Shown here: in pieces, positions 1 to 6,321 of the stretch
Layout: every line of letters starts with the position of its first letter
Numbering within the stretch: the stretch's first letter is position 1
Origin: an uncultured Clostridia bacterium
Lineage (GTDB): Bacteria; Bacillota; Clostridia; Christensenellales; UBA1242
DNA: 11,852 bases
NCBI GenBank assembly: GCA_945937975.1
Contig: CAMEUD010000031.1
Span: 1-11,852, forward strand
Reading direction: 5' to 3'
The notes under the pieces: model-generated
Database searches by the model: none
Told to the model about the DNA's origin: nothing
Seen by the model: only the letters and a program-made list of their open reading frames with translations
Made by a program: the position numbers and the translations under genes

Positions 1-663
1 AATAAAGAACATGATTTTGTCCAAAGACATATGAGATCTTTTCAGTCATGTGTTGTTGAAGATGGAGAGATTGTTTCATCTTCACAACAAATGTTACAAC
101 AAGTTCTTACACGATTTACCGTTGCGAAAATCGCACCTAAAGTAACTGCACTTTCTGCACATACAATGAAAAAAATTATCAATGACTCTAAAATTGATAT
201 TTCTAATGGTGTGTATGTTCCGATGGCTGGATTTGGTGGAATCAAACATGCTGCGGAATTATGGTTCCAAGATAATTTTGTATTTCCTATAAATGGGAAA
301 TGGGATCATCTTATAGAATGTTATGACATTAATGAATCATTCTGTAACTGGTATGGTTGGACAAAAAGAGATATGTTGCAACAAATAATACATACAGATA
401 AAACATGTCTTGTATGTCCACCATTTGGAAAAACTTATGAACATTGGAAAGGAACACCAAATGAAATGGCTGATATCGGTTTTGTTGAATGGTATAAACT
501 AATTAAAAAACATGTAATTGCACCTAACTATATTATTATTGGTCCAGAAATTGGTGGAAAGGGTTATGACAATAGTAATAAGAAAATGTGTGGTCTGTTT
601 AATAAAACAACTGGTATTCAGTTATGGACTGATGATATGATATATGGAAATGATGTAAAATAA
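1..663 (+). CDS. DNA amino-methyltransferase (N4-C or N6-A type), 5' end outside window
   Basis: The frame is open from base 1, so the gene probably begins upstream; an internal ATG at 31 would give 210 residues. Methylase motifs appear in the order I to IV. VPMAGFGG (about 217-240) resembles the AdoMet-binding DPxxGxGG motif I. ECYDIN (about 316-333) is like the acidic motif II strand, and KRDML follows. LVCPPFGKTYEHW (about 409-447) resembles the catalytic (D/N/S)PP(Y/F) motif IV. The family transfers a methyl group from AdoMet to an exocyclic amino group of adenine or cytosine. The first motif IV residue is Cys instead of Asp, Asn or Ser, which is unusual, so activity or target is uncertain. 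No target-recognition domain is obvious; it may lie upstream. The gene ends at a hairpin shared with the convergent gene on the right. Calling it a methylase is fairly safe, but base specificity cannot be read from the sequence. Confidence 0.66.
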   Translation, partial: NKEHDFVQRHMRSFQSCVVEDGEIVSSSQQMLQQVLTRFTVAKIAPKVTALSAHTMKKIINDSKIDISNGVYVPMAGFGGIKHAAELWFQDNFVFPINGKWDHLIECYDINESFCNWYGWTKRDMLQQIIHTDKTCLVCPPFGKTYEHWKGTPNEMADIGFVEWYKLIKKHVIAPNYIIIGPEIGGKGYDNSNKKMCGLFNKTTGIQLWTDDMIYGNDVK

Positions 664-693
664 AATGGAATCAAAAAATATTGATTCCATTTT
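662..693. terminator. Bidirectional intrinsic terminator
   Basis: A perfect 13-bp inverted repeat (662-674 with 681-693) encloses a 6-base loop and is flanked by an A-tract on one side and a T-tract on the other, so it can stop transcription from both sides. It serves the methyltransferase gene (+) and the endonuclease gene (-). The stop codons of both genes lie in or at the edge of the stem, so the two genes are packed as closely as possible. Confidence 0.85.
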
Positions 694-1927
694 TTAATTT
701 ATCTATATCTGTTTGTCGTAGTATTCGTATATGATGTTTCTTCATGCATTGATGCTTGGATTCAAATAATGAATCCTGTGTTCTGTCATATGGATTAATC
801 ATTTTATCTCCATCAAAGAAATGATCACCCTTTACTTCATATAATATTCCGTTTATTAAGAAATCAGGTTGATATATATGTTCTTCTCCATTATGATTAT
901 AAATTATTTGTTTGTTTGGTTGATAGACACAATCAATATTGTTATATCTGCAAAATTTATAAACAATGACTTCCCAACTACTATCAAAAGTCAATCCATC
1001 ATATTCTATTGATTTTCTATGTTGTTTTGCAAATTCATTGGTTTGTGCATAGTTTTTAACTCCATATTTTTTTATATTTGTTGATAAAATTTTCTTCTTT
1101 ATTTTTTCAGATTGGAAAACATTTTCACAACCATAATTGTGTAAATTTGTCCGTTTGACTTTTTCTTGTATTTTCGGAGCGTTTATACTATATTCATAAC
1201 CATATGTTTCCAAATTTGTATGTTTCCATTTATCCTGAATGTCTTTGTTTTGTAATGGATACTCGACACCATAAACAGACATATTTGTTTCCTTTATTTT
1301 TTCTTTTATTTGTTCGGATTGGAAAACATTTTCACAACCATAGTTGGCAATATTGGTTTCTTTTCTTTTCTGTTTACAATGTTCAGATGCGACATTATAT
1401 TCGTGTCCATATAATTTCAAGTTTGTTTCTTTCCATTTGTGTTGTATTTCTTTGGATTGTAAGGGGTGTTTCACACCTAGATTTTTTAAATTTGTTTGTT
1501 CAGCTTTAAGTCTGATATCTTTATTTTGCATAGGATTTTTACATCCATATAATTTAAGATTTGTTGATTGAATTTTTTCTTGTCGTTCTTGTGATTTACC
1601 TAAACATTGTAGTGAACAATAACAATGATAACCTTTTTTAAAACTGGCGAATCTACATCTGTTGGTCTTACATATTTTGCATAGACCTATTTTGAATTCG
1701 TTATCCTCTTGCAGGAAATGATATAACTTTTGAGAGAATTTCCATTTGTATGTGAAATCTGGAAATTCAATTTTTTTGAAATCCTCATATAATTGTGGAA
1801 AATATGTTTTGAAATTTTTTTCTTTTGAAAAAAACCCTGATGTGTCATTTATATGGGAGAGAAAATTGAACACATCAGTTTTTGAACATATTGAATATTC
1901 TGTTGGGAAATTGTGTTTATTTAACAT
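671..1927 (-). CDS. Free-standing homing endonuclease-like protein: Cys-rich front, 8 x 23-residue modules, PD-(D/E)XK nuclease
   Basis: The start is ATG at 1927; an in-frame TTG one codon upstream is less likely. This gives 418 residues. The front part (about 1-110) ends in a Cys-rich segment, CxxC near 83-86 followed by C91, C102, C104 and C108, probably a zinc site. Residues 122-305 are eight consecutive 23-residue modules of the form TNxxxYGxxxxxQxxxIxxKxxx. Residues 306-418 form a PD-(D/E)XK nuclease: E319 in FDSSWE, D345 in YQPDF, then E354-x-K356 in YEVKGD. Such module-plus-nuclease proteins are common in phages and are thought to be homing endonucleases, with the modules binding DNA; the role here is inferred. 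The front end resembles the protein at 7040-8314, but the nuclease domain differs. The gene lies directly upstream of, and opposite to, a polymerase gene that lacks its N-terminal two thirds, a typical position for a mobile endonuclease beside a broken gene. No promoter of the window's common type precedes it. Confidence 0.72.
   Translation of the reverse strand: MLNKHNFPTEYSICSKTDVFNFLSHINDTSGFFSKEKNFKTYFPQLYEDFKKIEFPDFTYKWKFSQKLYHFLQEDNEFKIGLCKICKTNRCRFASFKKGYHCYCSLQCLGKSQERQEKIQSTNLKLYGCKNPMQNKDIRLKAEQTNLKNLGVKHPLQSKEIQHKWKETNLKLYGHEYNVASEHCKQKRKETNIANYGCENVFQSEQIKEKIKETNMSVYGVEYPLQNKDIQDKWKHTNLETYGYEYSINAPKIQEKVKRTNLHNYGCENVFQSEKIKKKILSTNIKKYGVKNYAQTNEFAKQHRKSIEYDGLTFDSSWEVIVYKFCRYNNIDCVYQPNKQIIYNHNGEEHIYQPDFLINGILYEVKGDHFFDGDKMINPYDRTQDSLFESKHQCMKKHHIRILRQTDIDKLKNGINIF
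1013..1564 (-). repeat. Eight tandem 69-nt coding modules, including a 3-module block duplication
   Basis: The modules encode residues 122-305 of the endonuclease-like protein, each exactly 23 codons with no indels. Modules 2-3-4 (1289-1495) and 5-6-7 (1082-1288) match in order: GVKHPLQ with GVEYPLQ, YGHEYN with YGYEYS, and NYGCENVFQSE in both. A 26-base exact match (1110-1135 and 1317-1342) sits 207 bases apart, exactly three modules. This indicates a block duplication of three modules. Confidence 0.85.
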
Positions 1928-1972
1928 CAATATAATTTTAATCTATTTTATTTATGTTTTTTGATGTGTTTT

Positions 1973-1991
1973 TTTGTTATATTTTAATGTG
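1973..1991 (+). promoter_or_regulatory. Phage promoter upstream of polymerase fragment
   Basis: TTTGTTATATTT is preceded by a T-run and followed by a GTGTAA-type downstream stretch. The same arrangement precedes the clamp, SAM synthetase and gp47 genes. Aligning the four copies puts a purine at the expected start site (G at 1991 here). TATATTT resembles the Bacteroidota -7 element TAnnTTTG. That it acts as a promoter is inferred from its recurrence and placement. Confidence 0.65.
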
Positions 1992-2007
1992 TAAAAGTAT
2001 TTTAATT

Positions 2008-2526
2008 ATGACTGAAGAATTAAAACAAAAAGTAGAAAAAATTATTTCTTATTGTCAGACACAAGCAGACATTTATAATAATTATCAGTTGGGTACAAAG
2101 GTCGTTATTAACGGGATATATGGGGCGTTCGGATTTAACGCTTTTTATTTTTATAACCCAAAATTGGCAGAATCTGTTACACAACAAGGTAAGGATGCTA
2201 TCTTGAATGCGGAAAAAATTATGAACTTATGGGCAAAACAAGTTTGGCAGAAAGATACTAAAACCCATGAAAAAATGGGAATTAAAATAACTGATAACAA
2301 TCCCATTAATAAAAATATTACAGTATATATTGATACAGATAGTTGTGCATTTGATACATCCATAAATATATCTGATGAAGTTCTTTCGATTGAAACAGAA
2401 TCTGGGATTAAAATATATTCAATGAATGATTATATTAAAATTTTAAGAGATGGTGTTGAAATGAAAGTTCTTGTATCAGATATAAAAGAAACAGATTTAA
2501 TATGGGTGCAAGATGCAATGAATTAG
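2008..2526 (+). CDS. 43: Family B DNA polymerase (gp43-like), middle fragment: motifs B and C plus N-terminal intein piece
   Basis: ATG at 2008 is chosen because it lies 17 bases after the predicted transcription start; ATGs at 1954 and 1987 lie upstream of it. The protein is 172 residues. Residues 1-111 are polymerase. They begin in the fingers domain, carry KVVINGIYGAFG (motif B, KxxxNxxYG) and end at VYIDTD (motif C, with the two catalytic aspartates). Residue 112 onward (SCAFDT...) is an intein start, so polymerase sequence stops at the YxDTD/S insertion point, and a TAG stop follows at 2524. The exonuclease domain and motif A of a T4-type polymerase (roughly its first 550 residues) are absent from the window. 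They must come from another gene if the enzyme works. Ligation of this piece to the one at 3664-5295 would restore YIDTD-SIYAS, the normal motif C. The own promoter suggests a working gene rather than debris. Confidence 0.83.
   Translation: MTEELKQKVEKIISYCQTQADIYNNYQLGTKVVINGIYGAFGFNAFYFYNPKLAESVTQQGKDAILNAEKIMNLWAKQVWQKDTKTHEKMGIKITDNNPINKNITVYIDTDSCAFDTSINISDEVLSIETESGIKIYSMNDYIKILRDGVEMKVLVSDIKETDLIWVQDAMN
2341..2523 (+). other. N-terminal part of split intein (Pol-c site)
   Basis: The part is 61 residues long, starting at Ser (codon 2341) directly after YIDTD. Ser1 is preferred to the next Cys for two reasons. SCAFDT then places Asp and Thr at positions 5 and 6, as in standard block A. 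Removing the intein also restores DTDSIYAS without an extra residue. There is no standard block B (TxxH) here. A block-B-like stretch occurs at residues 17-54 but has Tyr in place of the His. The splice-active part may therefore be shorter than the whole 61 residues. Confidence 0.75.
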
Positions 2527-3701
2527 TTCACATAAGTCAAGATGAATTGACTTTATTAGAAAATAAAAACATAACTAAATGTAAATATTGTGATAAATCT
2601 ATATGGTATGAAAATACAAAAGTAACATTTAGGAATGATGGTCTGTTAGGGTATAAGTATAGTGGTACTACATATAGAACTACTAAAAATATAAATGGTA
2701 CTAAATTTCCCATATGTGTTTGTCAATATTGTCTTGAAAAGAAATATCCTGATTTTAGAGATAAAAATAAATCAAAAATATTTAATACTTTTAATAAGTA
2801 TGTTTCATATGCTTTTGATATACCACAAGAAGTAATAGATGAAAAAAATAAATTATCTGTACCTACTCTTGATAATTGTATAAGAAAACATGGAGAAGAA
2901 AAGGGTAAAGAAGTTTTTGAAGAATACAGGAGAAAACAAGCATATACGAATTCTTTTGAATATAAACATAAAAAATATGGTTGGACAAAAGAACAATATG
3001 ATGAATATAATAAATCGAGATCTGTTACAATAGATAATTTAATAAAAAGACATGGTGAAGAAAAAGGAAAATCAATTTGGGATAAGTATATAGAAAAACA
3101 ATCATATACATCAACAAATGAATATTTGATAGATAAATTTGGTGAAGATAAGGCAAAATATATCATATTATTGAAATCTAGAGATATAAATGGGTATATA
3201 TTAAAATATGGTGAAGAAGAAGGAAGAAAAAAATATGAGAAATATTTAAAATCATCTAATGATAAAAAACATTATTCTAAATTTTCACAATTATTTTTTG
3301 ATAATTTAGTATCTTCTTTAAAAGAAAATGGATTGAATTTTAAATATTGTTATGGAGACAATGAACATTGGAGGTGGTCAACAGAAAATAAACTATATTT
3401 TTTTGATTTTTATATACCTGAATTGAGGTTAGTTATAGAATTAAATGGAGATTATTGGCATTGTAATCCGAATAAATATGATTCTGAATATGTTCATCAA
3501 TTAAGACATATGACCGCAAAAGAAATATGGGAATATGATGAACATAGGAATTTAATAATTTCTAATGAAATGAAATATAATCTTGAAATTGTTTGGGAAT
3601 CTAATATCAGAAAAGACAGAAATGGTGTTATATTTAATTTGGTTGAAAAAATAAAAAAATTATATGTATCAAAGTATAAAAAAGATAAACAAGACAAATA
3701 A
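2502..3701 (+). CDS. Intein-associated homing endonuclease, Vsr-like EDxHD family, with Cys cluster and 54-residue repeats
   Basis: This 399-residue protein is encoded in its own frame between the two intein halves. The start ATG overlaps the end of the upstream fragment by 25 bases, and the end overlaps the downstream fragment by 38 bases, consistent with translational coupling. Residues 27-77 carry CKYC and CVCQYC, a likely zinc site. Residues 122-175 and 176-229 are two 54-residue repeats (TxDNxIxxHGEEKGK core), with a third partial copy at 230-252. The C-terminal nuclease shows FDFYIPE (D302), VIELNGDYWH (E313, H320), EYDEHRN (D346) and VWESN. This is the Vsr-like EDxHD signature known from free-standing and intein- or intron-linked phage homing enzymes. 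It should cut polymerase alleles lacking the intein at motif C, so that repair copies the element in. This target is inferred from position. The A-rich, G/C-poor codon use is stronger than in the polymerase pieces. Confidence 0.8.
   Translation: MGARCNELVHISQDELTLLENKNITKCKYCDKSIWYENTKVTFRNDGLLGYKYSGTTYRTTKNINGTKFPICVCQYCLEKKYPDFRDKNKSKIFNTFNKYVSYAFDIPQEVIDEKNKLSVPTLDNCIRKHGEEKGKEVFEEYRRKQAYTNSFEYKHKKYGWTKEQYDEYNKSRSVTIDNLIKRHGEEKGKSIWDKYIEKQSYTSTNEYLIDKFGEDKAKYIILLKSRDINGYILKYGEEEGRKKYEKYLKSSNDKKHYSKFSQLFFDNLVSSLKENGLNFKYCYGDNEHWRWSTENKLYFFDFYIPELRLVIELNGDYWHCNPNKYDSEYVHQLRHMTAKEIWEYDEHRNLIISNEMKYNLEIVWESNIRKDRNGVIFNLVEKIKKLYVSKYKKDKQDK
2865..3257 (+). repeat. Two and a half 162-nt coding repeats in the endonuclease
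   Basis: Two 54-codon units (2865-3026 and 3027-3188) and a truncated third (3189-3257) share the core HGEEKGK or YGEEEGR, then Y-x-x-K-Q-(A/S)-YT and a KSR ending. They probably act as DNA-binding spacer modules between the Cys cluster and the nuclease; this is inferred from their position. Confidence 0.72.
3627..3641 (+). promoter_or_regulatory. Possible internal promoter for the polymerase C-terminal fragment
   Basis: GTTATATTTA matches the ten-base core of the window's promoters exactly and lies 28 bases before the ATG at 3664, with a purine at the expected start (G at 3641). It sits inside the endonuclease coding sequence and lacks the T-run and the GTGTAA tail of the other copies, so it may be chance in AT-rich DNA. 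Confidence 0.35.
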
Positions 3702-4152
3702 AATTACCATAGAACAACTTTATAATATTGGTAAAGAAGATATGGGTTCTACACTTGCTGGACATGAGAGTGTTGATTGTAGTAATAAAGTATTGAATAT
3801 TAAAATAAATCAAGATAATATTTTTGAGAAATATTATGGTAATGTCAAAAGAGTAATTAGACATAAAGTTACAAAACCAAAATGGGAAATAGATGATGAG
3901 TTTGGTAATACAATAACAATCACTAATGATCATTCTGTTATGGTATTACGTGAAGGTGAATTGATGGAAATTAAACCATATGATATTGATGTTTGTTTTG
4001 ATCAATTAGTTTGTATTAAAAATGATGATGTTAGAATATCAGATGTGTTGAGATGTGAATGTGTTGGTGATTTTGAAGATGAATATGTTTATGATATAGA
4101 GATGGATGATGAAACCCACACATTTATTGCCAATAATATGTTGATTCATAAT
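3664..4152 (+). other. C-terminal part of split intein (blocks B, F, G)
   Basis: This is 163 residues containing nearly the whole Hint fold except block A. The last residues are LIHN, followed by Ser as the first C-extein residue, which meets the chemical needs for Asn cyclisation and a Ser nucleophile. The usual naturally split inteins have blocks A and B on the N-piece and only about 35 residues on the C-piece, so the cut is in an unusual place. Confidence 0.78.
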
Positions 4153-5295
4153 TCAATTTATGCTTCATACAAGAGTATTGTAGAAACTACTGATTGGATG
4201 GAACATCCAGTTTGGAGATTAACGACGCTTAATAAACAAAATGACCAAAAAGATTTTACATATGTATCATCTGGTGGTTATCCAACAATAGAAGATGCCA
4301 AGAAATATTTTGAAGTTGAACAGATTGATGAAAACAAGTATTCATACGAAATAGACCAGATAGATCCTGAAGGTAGAGAATTTTGTTTGACGCTTAATAG
4401 AGTGTTTATGTCTGATTTTCTTAAAAAGATACATGAGAAGTATGCTGAAAAGAATGGGACACCAAATATTCTTGATTTTGAGTTGGAAGCATATAATGAG
4501 GCTGGTATTTGGTTGGCAAAGAAAAAGTATATCAAGAATATGACTTGGGCTGAACCTAATGTGTATTATGATTCGTGTGAAAAAATTAAAGCAACTGGTG
4601 TTGAGATTGCACAGACATCTAGTTCACCTTGGGTTAAAAAACAACTCACTAATTTAGTTAAATGGATTTTTCAGCAAGAAGAATTCACGCTTGATGGGTT
4701 TATTAAACAGCTCACTAATGTTAAGAAACAATTTATGTTACAGAATATTGAAACTATCAGTTTGAATAAGGGTATGAACAAATATACGGATTATGTACTT
4801 AATGATACTGACTGTATAGAGTTAAATCCAAAATCAATGGTAACTATTCAAGGTGCATCTTTATTTAACTACATCATTAATAATAATGATAAGTTTAAGA
4901 AAAAATATTCTACATTGTTTGATTCTGATAAGTTGTGTGTTGTTTATGTAAAACCAACAAATAGATACACATATTGGAAAAAGGAAACACAGATTTCTGT
5001 GAAGGATTATATGAAACATCCAGAAATGTATAAGTTATTCAGCAAAAATATTAAAAAAGGTATAGATAATTCTGGTACTTATTATGAAGTATATACGGAT
5101 GGTATGTCGAAAAATATGTGTGAAGCATTTAGTTATCCAGCTGGTAATTTTCCAATGGATGTTGCGATTAATTTGGAAGTGGATAGGGATAGAATGTTTG
5201 ATTTGCTTGTATTAAAACCTATCAATCGAATTATTGAGGCAATGGGATATACTGGAATTGATATTTCTATGACATATGAAACAGGTTTATGGTAA
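3664..5295 (+). CDS. 43: Family B DNA polymerase (gp43-like), C-terminal fragment preceded by C-terminal intein piece
   Basis: The protein is 543 residues. Residues 1-163 are intein: ITIEQLYN (the segment that normally follows block A), TNDHSVMVL (block B with its His), EYVYDIE and THTFIANNMLIHN (blocks F and G, ending His-Asn). Ser164 is the +1 extein residue. Residues 164-543 are the polymerase C-terminus: SIYASYKS completes motif C, AKKKYIKN matches the KKxY motif, and KATGVEIAQTSSSP matches the T4 KxxGxExxQSSTP segment of the palm/thumb. The thumb follows, ending in YETGLW, where T4 gp43 has its clamp-binding tail. The clamp gene comes next. Splicing with the fragment at 2008-2526 would give about 491 residues. 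ATG 3664 overlaps the endonuclease gene; ATG 3742 is an alternative that would remove the first 26 intein residues, including ITIEQL. The frame is the same as that of the N-terminal fragment. Confidence 0.84.
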   Translation: MYQSIKKINKTNKITIEQLYNIGKEDMGSTLAGHESVDCSNKVLNIKINQDNIFEKYYGNVKRVIRHKVTKPKWEIDDEFGNTITITNDHSVMVLREGELMEIKPYDIDVCFDQLVCIKNDDVRISDVLRCECVGDFEDEYVYDIEMDDETHTFIANNMLIHNSIYASYKSIVETTDWMEHPVWRLTTLNKQNDQKDFTYVSSGGYPTIEDAKKYFEVEQIDENKYSYEIDQIDPEGREFCLTLNRVFMSDFLKKIHEKYAEKNGTPNILDFELEAYNEAGIWLAKKKYIKNMTWAEPNVYYDSCEKIKATGVEIAQTSSSPWVKKQLTNLVKWIFQQEEFTLDGFIKQLTNVKKQFMLQNIETISLNKGMNKYTDYVLNDTDCIELNPKSMVTIQGASLFNYIINNNDKFKKKYSTLFDSDKLCVVYVKPTNRYTYWKKETQISVKDYMKHPEMYKLFSKNIKKGIDNSGTYYEVYTDGMSKNMCEAFSYPAGNFPMDVAINLEVDRDRMFDLLVLKPINRIIEAMGYTGIDISMTYETGLW

Positions 5296-5316
5296 AAAAA
5301 TTGTTTAATATGTATA

Positions 5317-5337
5317 TTTTTTGTTATATTTAAAGTG
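5317..5337 (+). promoter_or_regulatory. Phage promoter upstream of clamp gene
   Basis: TTTTTTGTTATATTTA with AAGTGTAA after it is the best copy of the window's promoter family. The expected start at G5337 gives a leader of about 31 bases, very A/T-rich and without a Shine-Dalgarno sequence. Confidence 0.7.
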
Positions 5338-5367
5338 TAAGAAAAAAATTTTTAATAGTTAAAATTT

Positions 5368-6225
5368 ATGAATAAAATTAGTTTAAATGGTGTAAACACC
5401 AAAAAGTTCATTTCATTATTGAAACGTTCATCATCAATGGACAATTTGATTTTCATTACTTTAAATGGTAGTGAGTTTGAGTCTACTGCATACAACAAAA
5501 CAAAGTCTGCTTTAAAGGCGGTGTATGCAAATCTTGAAAAGGTATGTGATTGTATTAACAATCCTTTTGATGGACCAGTAAAGATTCAATTTGCAAACGC
5601 AAATAAATTGATTCAAGTTCTTTCATTGGCTGGTAATGAAAATGTTAGTGTTGTGTTTGATGTTGAAGATAATAATTATGCAAAGAAAGTATATGTCACG
5701 AATGATGAGGTGAATTTGACTGTTGCTTGTGCTGATAAGGCTGCTGTTGATTTCCTTGAAATTCCAGAAGCCAATAAGAAGAGTATTTTTGAAGATATGA
5801 CAAATCTTCAATACTCTATTAGCATTAATGATAATGAATTTAAGTACCTATCTAATTTGTTCAGTTTGGATAAGGATTCAGTGCGTGTATTCTTTAACTT
5901 GGCAGATGGTGAAGTGTATGTTAGTGAGATTGAATCTACTGATGAGAATGTTCGTTCAGAAGTTAATGAAATCATTAATGAAAGTAATTATGAAGCATTC
6001 CAGAAGTATGAAAAACTTTATTCAAAGAAGTTGAACCTCGTTGAGCTTAATAATCCTAAAGACCTCAAAAACCATCTTGCATGTTACAACAAACTATATT
6101 TTGATTGGATTGACAATGATAAATTCTACTATGTAGAATTCCACTCCAACAAGGTGAAGTTCATCAGTTATAATGATGAGGATGTGAAAACATATGTAGT
6201 CCTTACTCCTGTAAGATTTGCATAA
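5368..6225 (+). CDS. 45: DNA polymerase sliding clamp (gp45-like)
   Basis: The protein is 285 residues, against about 228 for T4 gp45. The ring-shaped clamp holds the polymerase on DNA and, in T4, also links late transcription to replication. Recognition rests on overall pattern. The start is MNKISLNGVNTKKFISLLKR, followed by alternating short strands, a FDVEDNNYAKKVYV stretch typical of clamp domain ends, a central acidic linker (about 180-215) and a second domain ending YVVLTPVRFA, which resembles the closing strand of PCNA-type clamps. Position right after the polymerase with its own promoter, and before a terminator, supports the call. No short motif proves the family. The extra length seems to lie in the acidic middle part (EIESTDENVRSEVNEIINES). 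Without a structure comparison the call is good but not certain. Confidence 0.72.
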   Translation: MNKISLNGVNTKKFISLLKRSSSMDNLIFITLNGSEFESTAYNKTKSALKAVYANLEKVCDCINNPFDGPVKIQFANANKLIQVLSLAGNENVSVVFDVEDNNYAKKVYVTNDEVNLTVACADKAAVDFLEIPEANKKSIFEDMTNLQYSISINDNEFKYLSNLFSLDKDSVRVFFNLADGEVYVSEIESTDENVRSEVNEIINESNYEAFQKYEKLYSKKLNLVELNNPKDLKNHLACYNKLYFDWIDNDKFYYVEFHSNKVKFISYNDEDVKTYVVLTPVRFA

Positions 6226-6244
6226 CTCCTGTAAGATTTGTATA
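6205..6244 (+). repeat. 20-bp tandem duplication at clamp stop codon
   Basis: Two adjacent 20-base copies beginning ACTCCTGTAAG differ at one base (C6221 versus T6241). The first copy encodes the last clamp residues and stop; the second lies just after it. This is probably a recent slippage duplication with no effect on the protein. Confidence 0.9.
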
Positions 6245-6248
6245 AAAT

Positions 6249-6277
6249 AAAAGTGGTGGAAAAAATCCACCACTTTT
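6249..6277. terminator. Bidirectional intrinsic terminator
   Basis: A 12-bp stem (AAAAGTGGTGGA, 6249-6260, with 6266-6277) around a 5-base loop is followed by a T-run on the + strand and by a T-rich stretch on the - strand. It ends the clamp gene and the convergent RuvC-like gene. Confidence 0.88.
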
Positions 6278-6321
6278 TTTATAATAGTTTCCCACATATA
6301 TTTACATCTGATTTAACATCA

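Noticed and set aside
1013..1564. Regular 69-base repeats looked at first like a CRISPR or minisatellite array.
   Set aside because: They are in-frame protein modules with diverged sequence; there are no constant repeats with unique spacers.
1204..1571. Open frames on the + strand across the first module-array gene.
   Set aside because: They are shadows caused by the repeated coding modules on the - strand, with no family likeness or start signal.
2344..2346. Cys as first intein residue, with Ser belonging to the N-extein.
   Set aside because: This would leave an extra Ser (DTDSSIYAS) and shift Asp-Thr of block A by one position. Ser1 gives both the standard spacing and a normal motif C.
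2524..2526. TAG ends the N-terminal fragment and is the only TAG stop among the genes here; some gut phages reassign TAG to Gln.
   Set aside because: Reading through would add only three residues before TAA, and other genes use TAA or TGA normally, so there is no support for recoding in this window.
5296..5322. A/T-only hairpin after the polymerase stop as a terminator.
   Set aside because: There is no G/C pair of note in the stem and it overlaps the clamp promoter region; read-through into the clamp is as likely.
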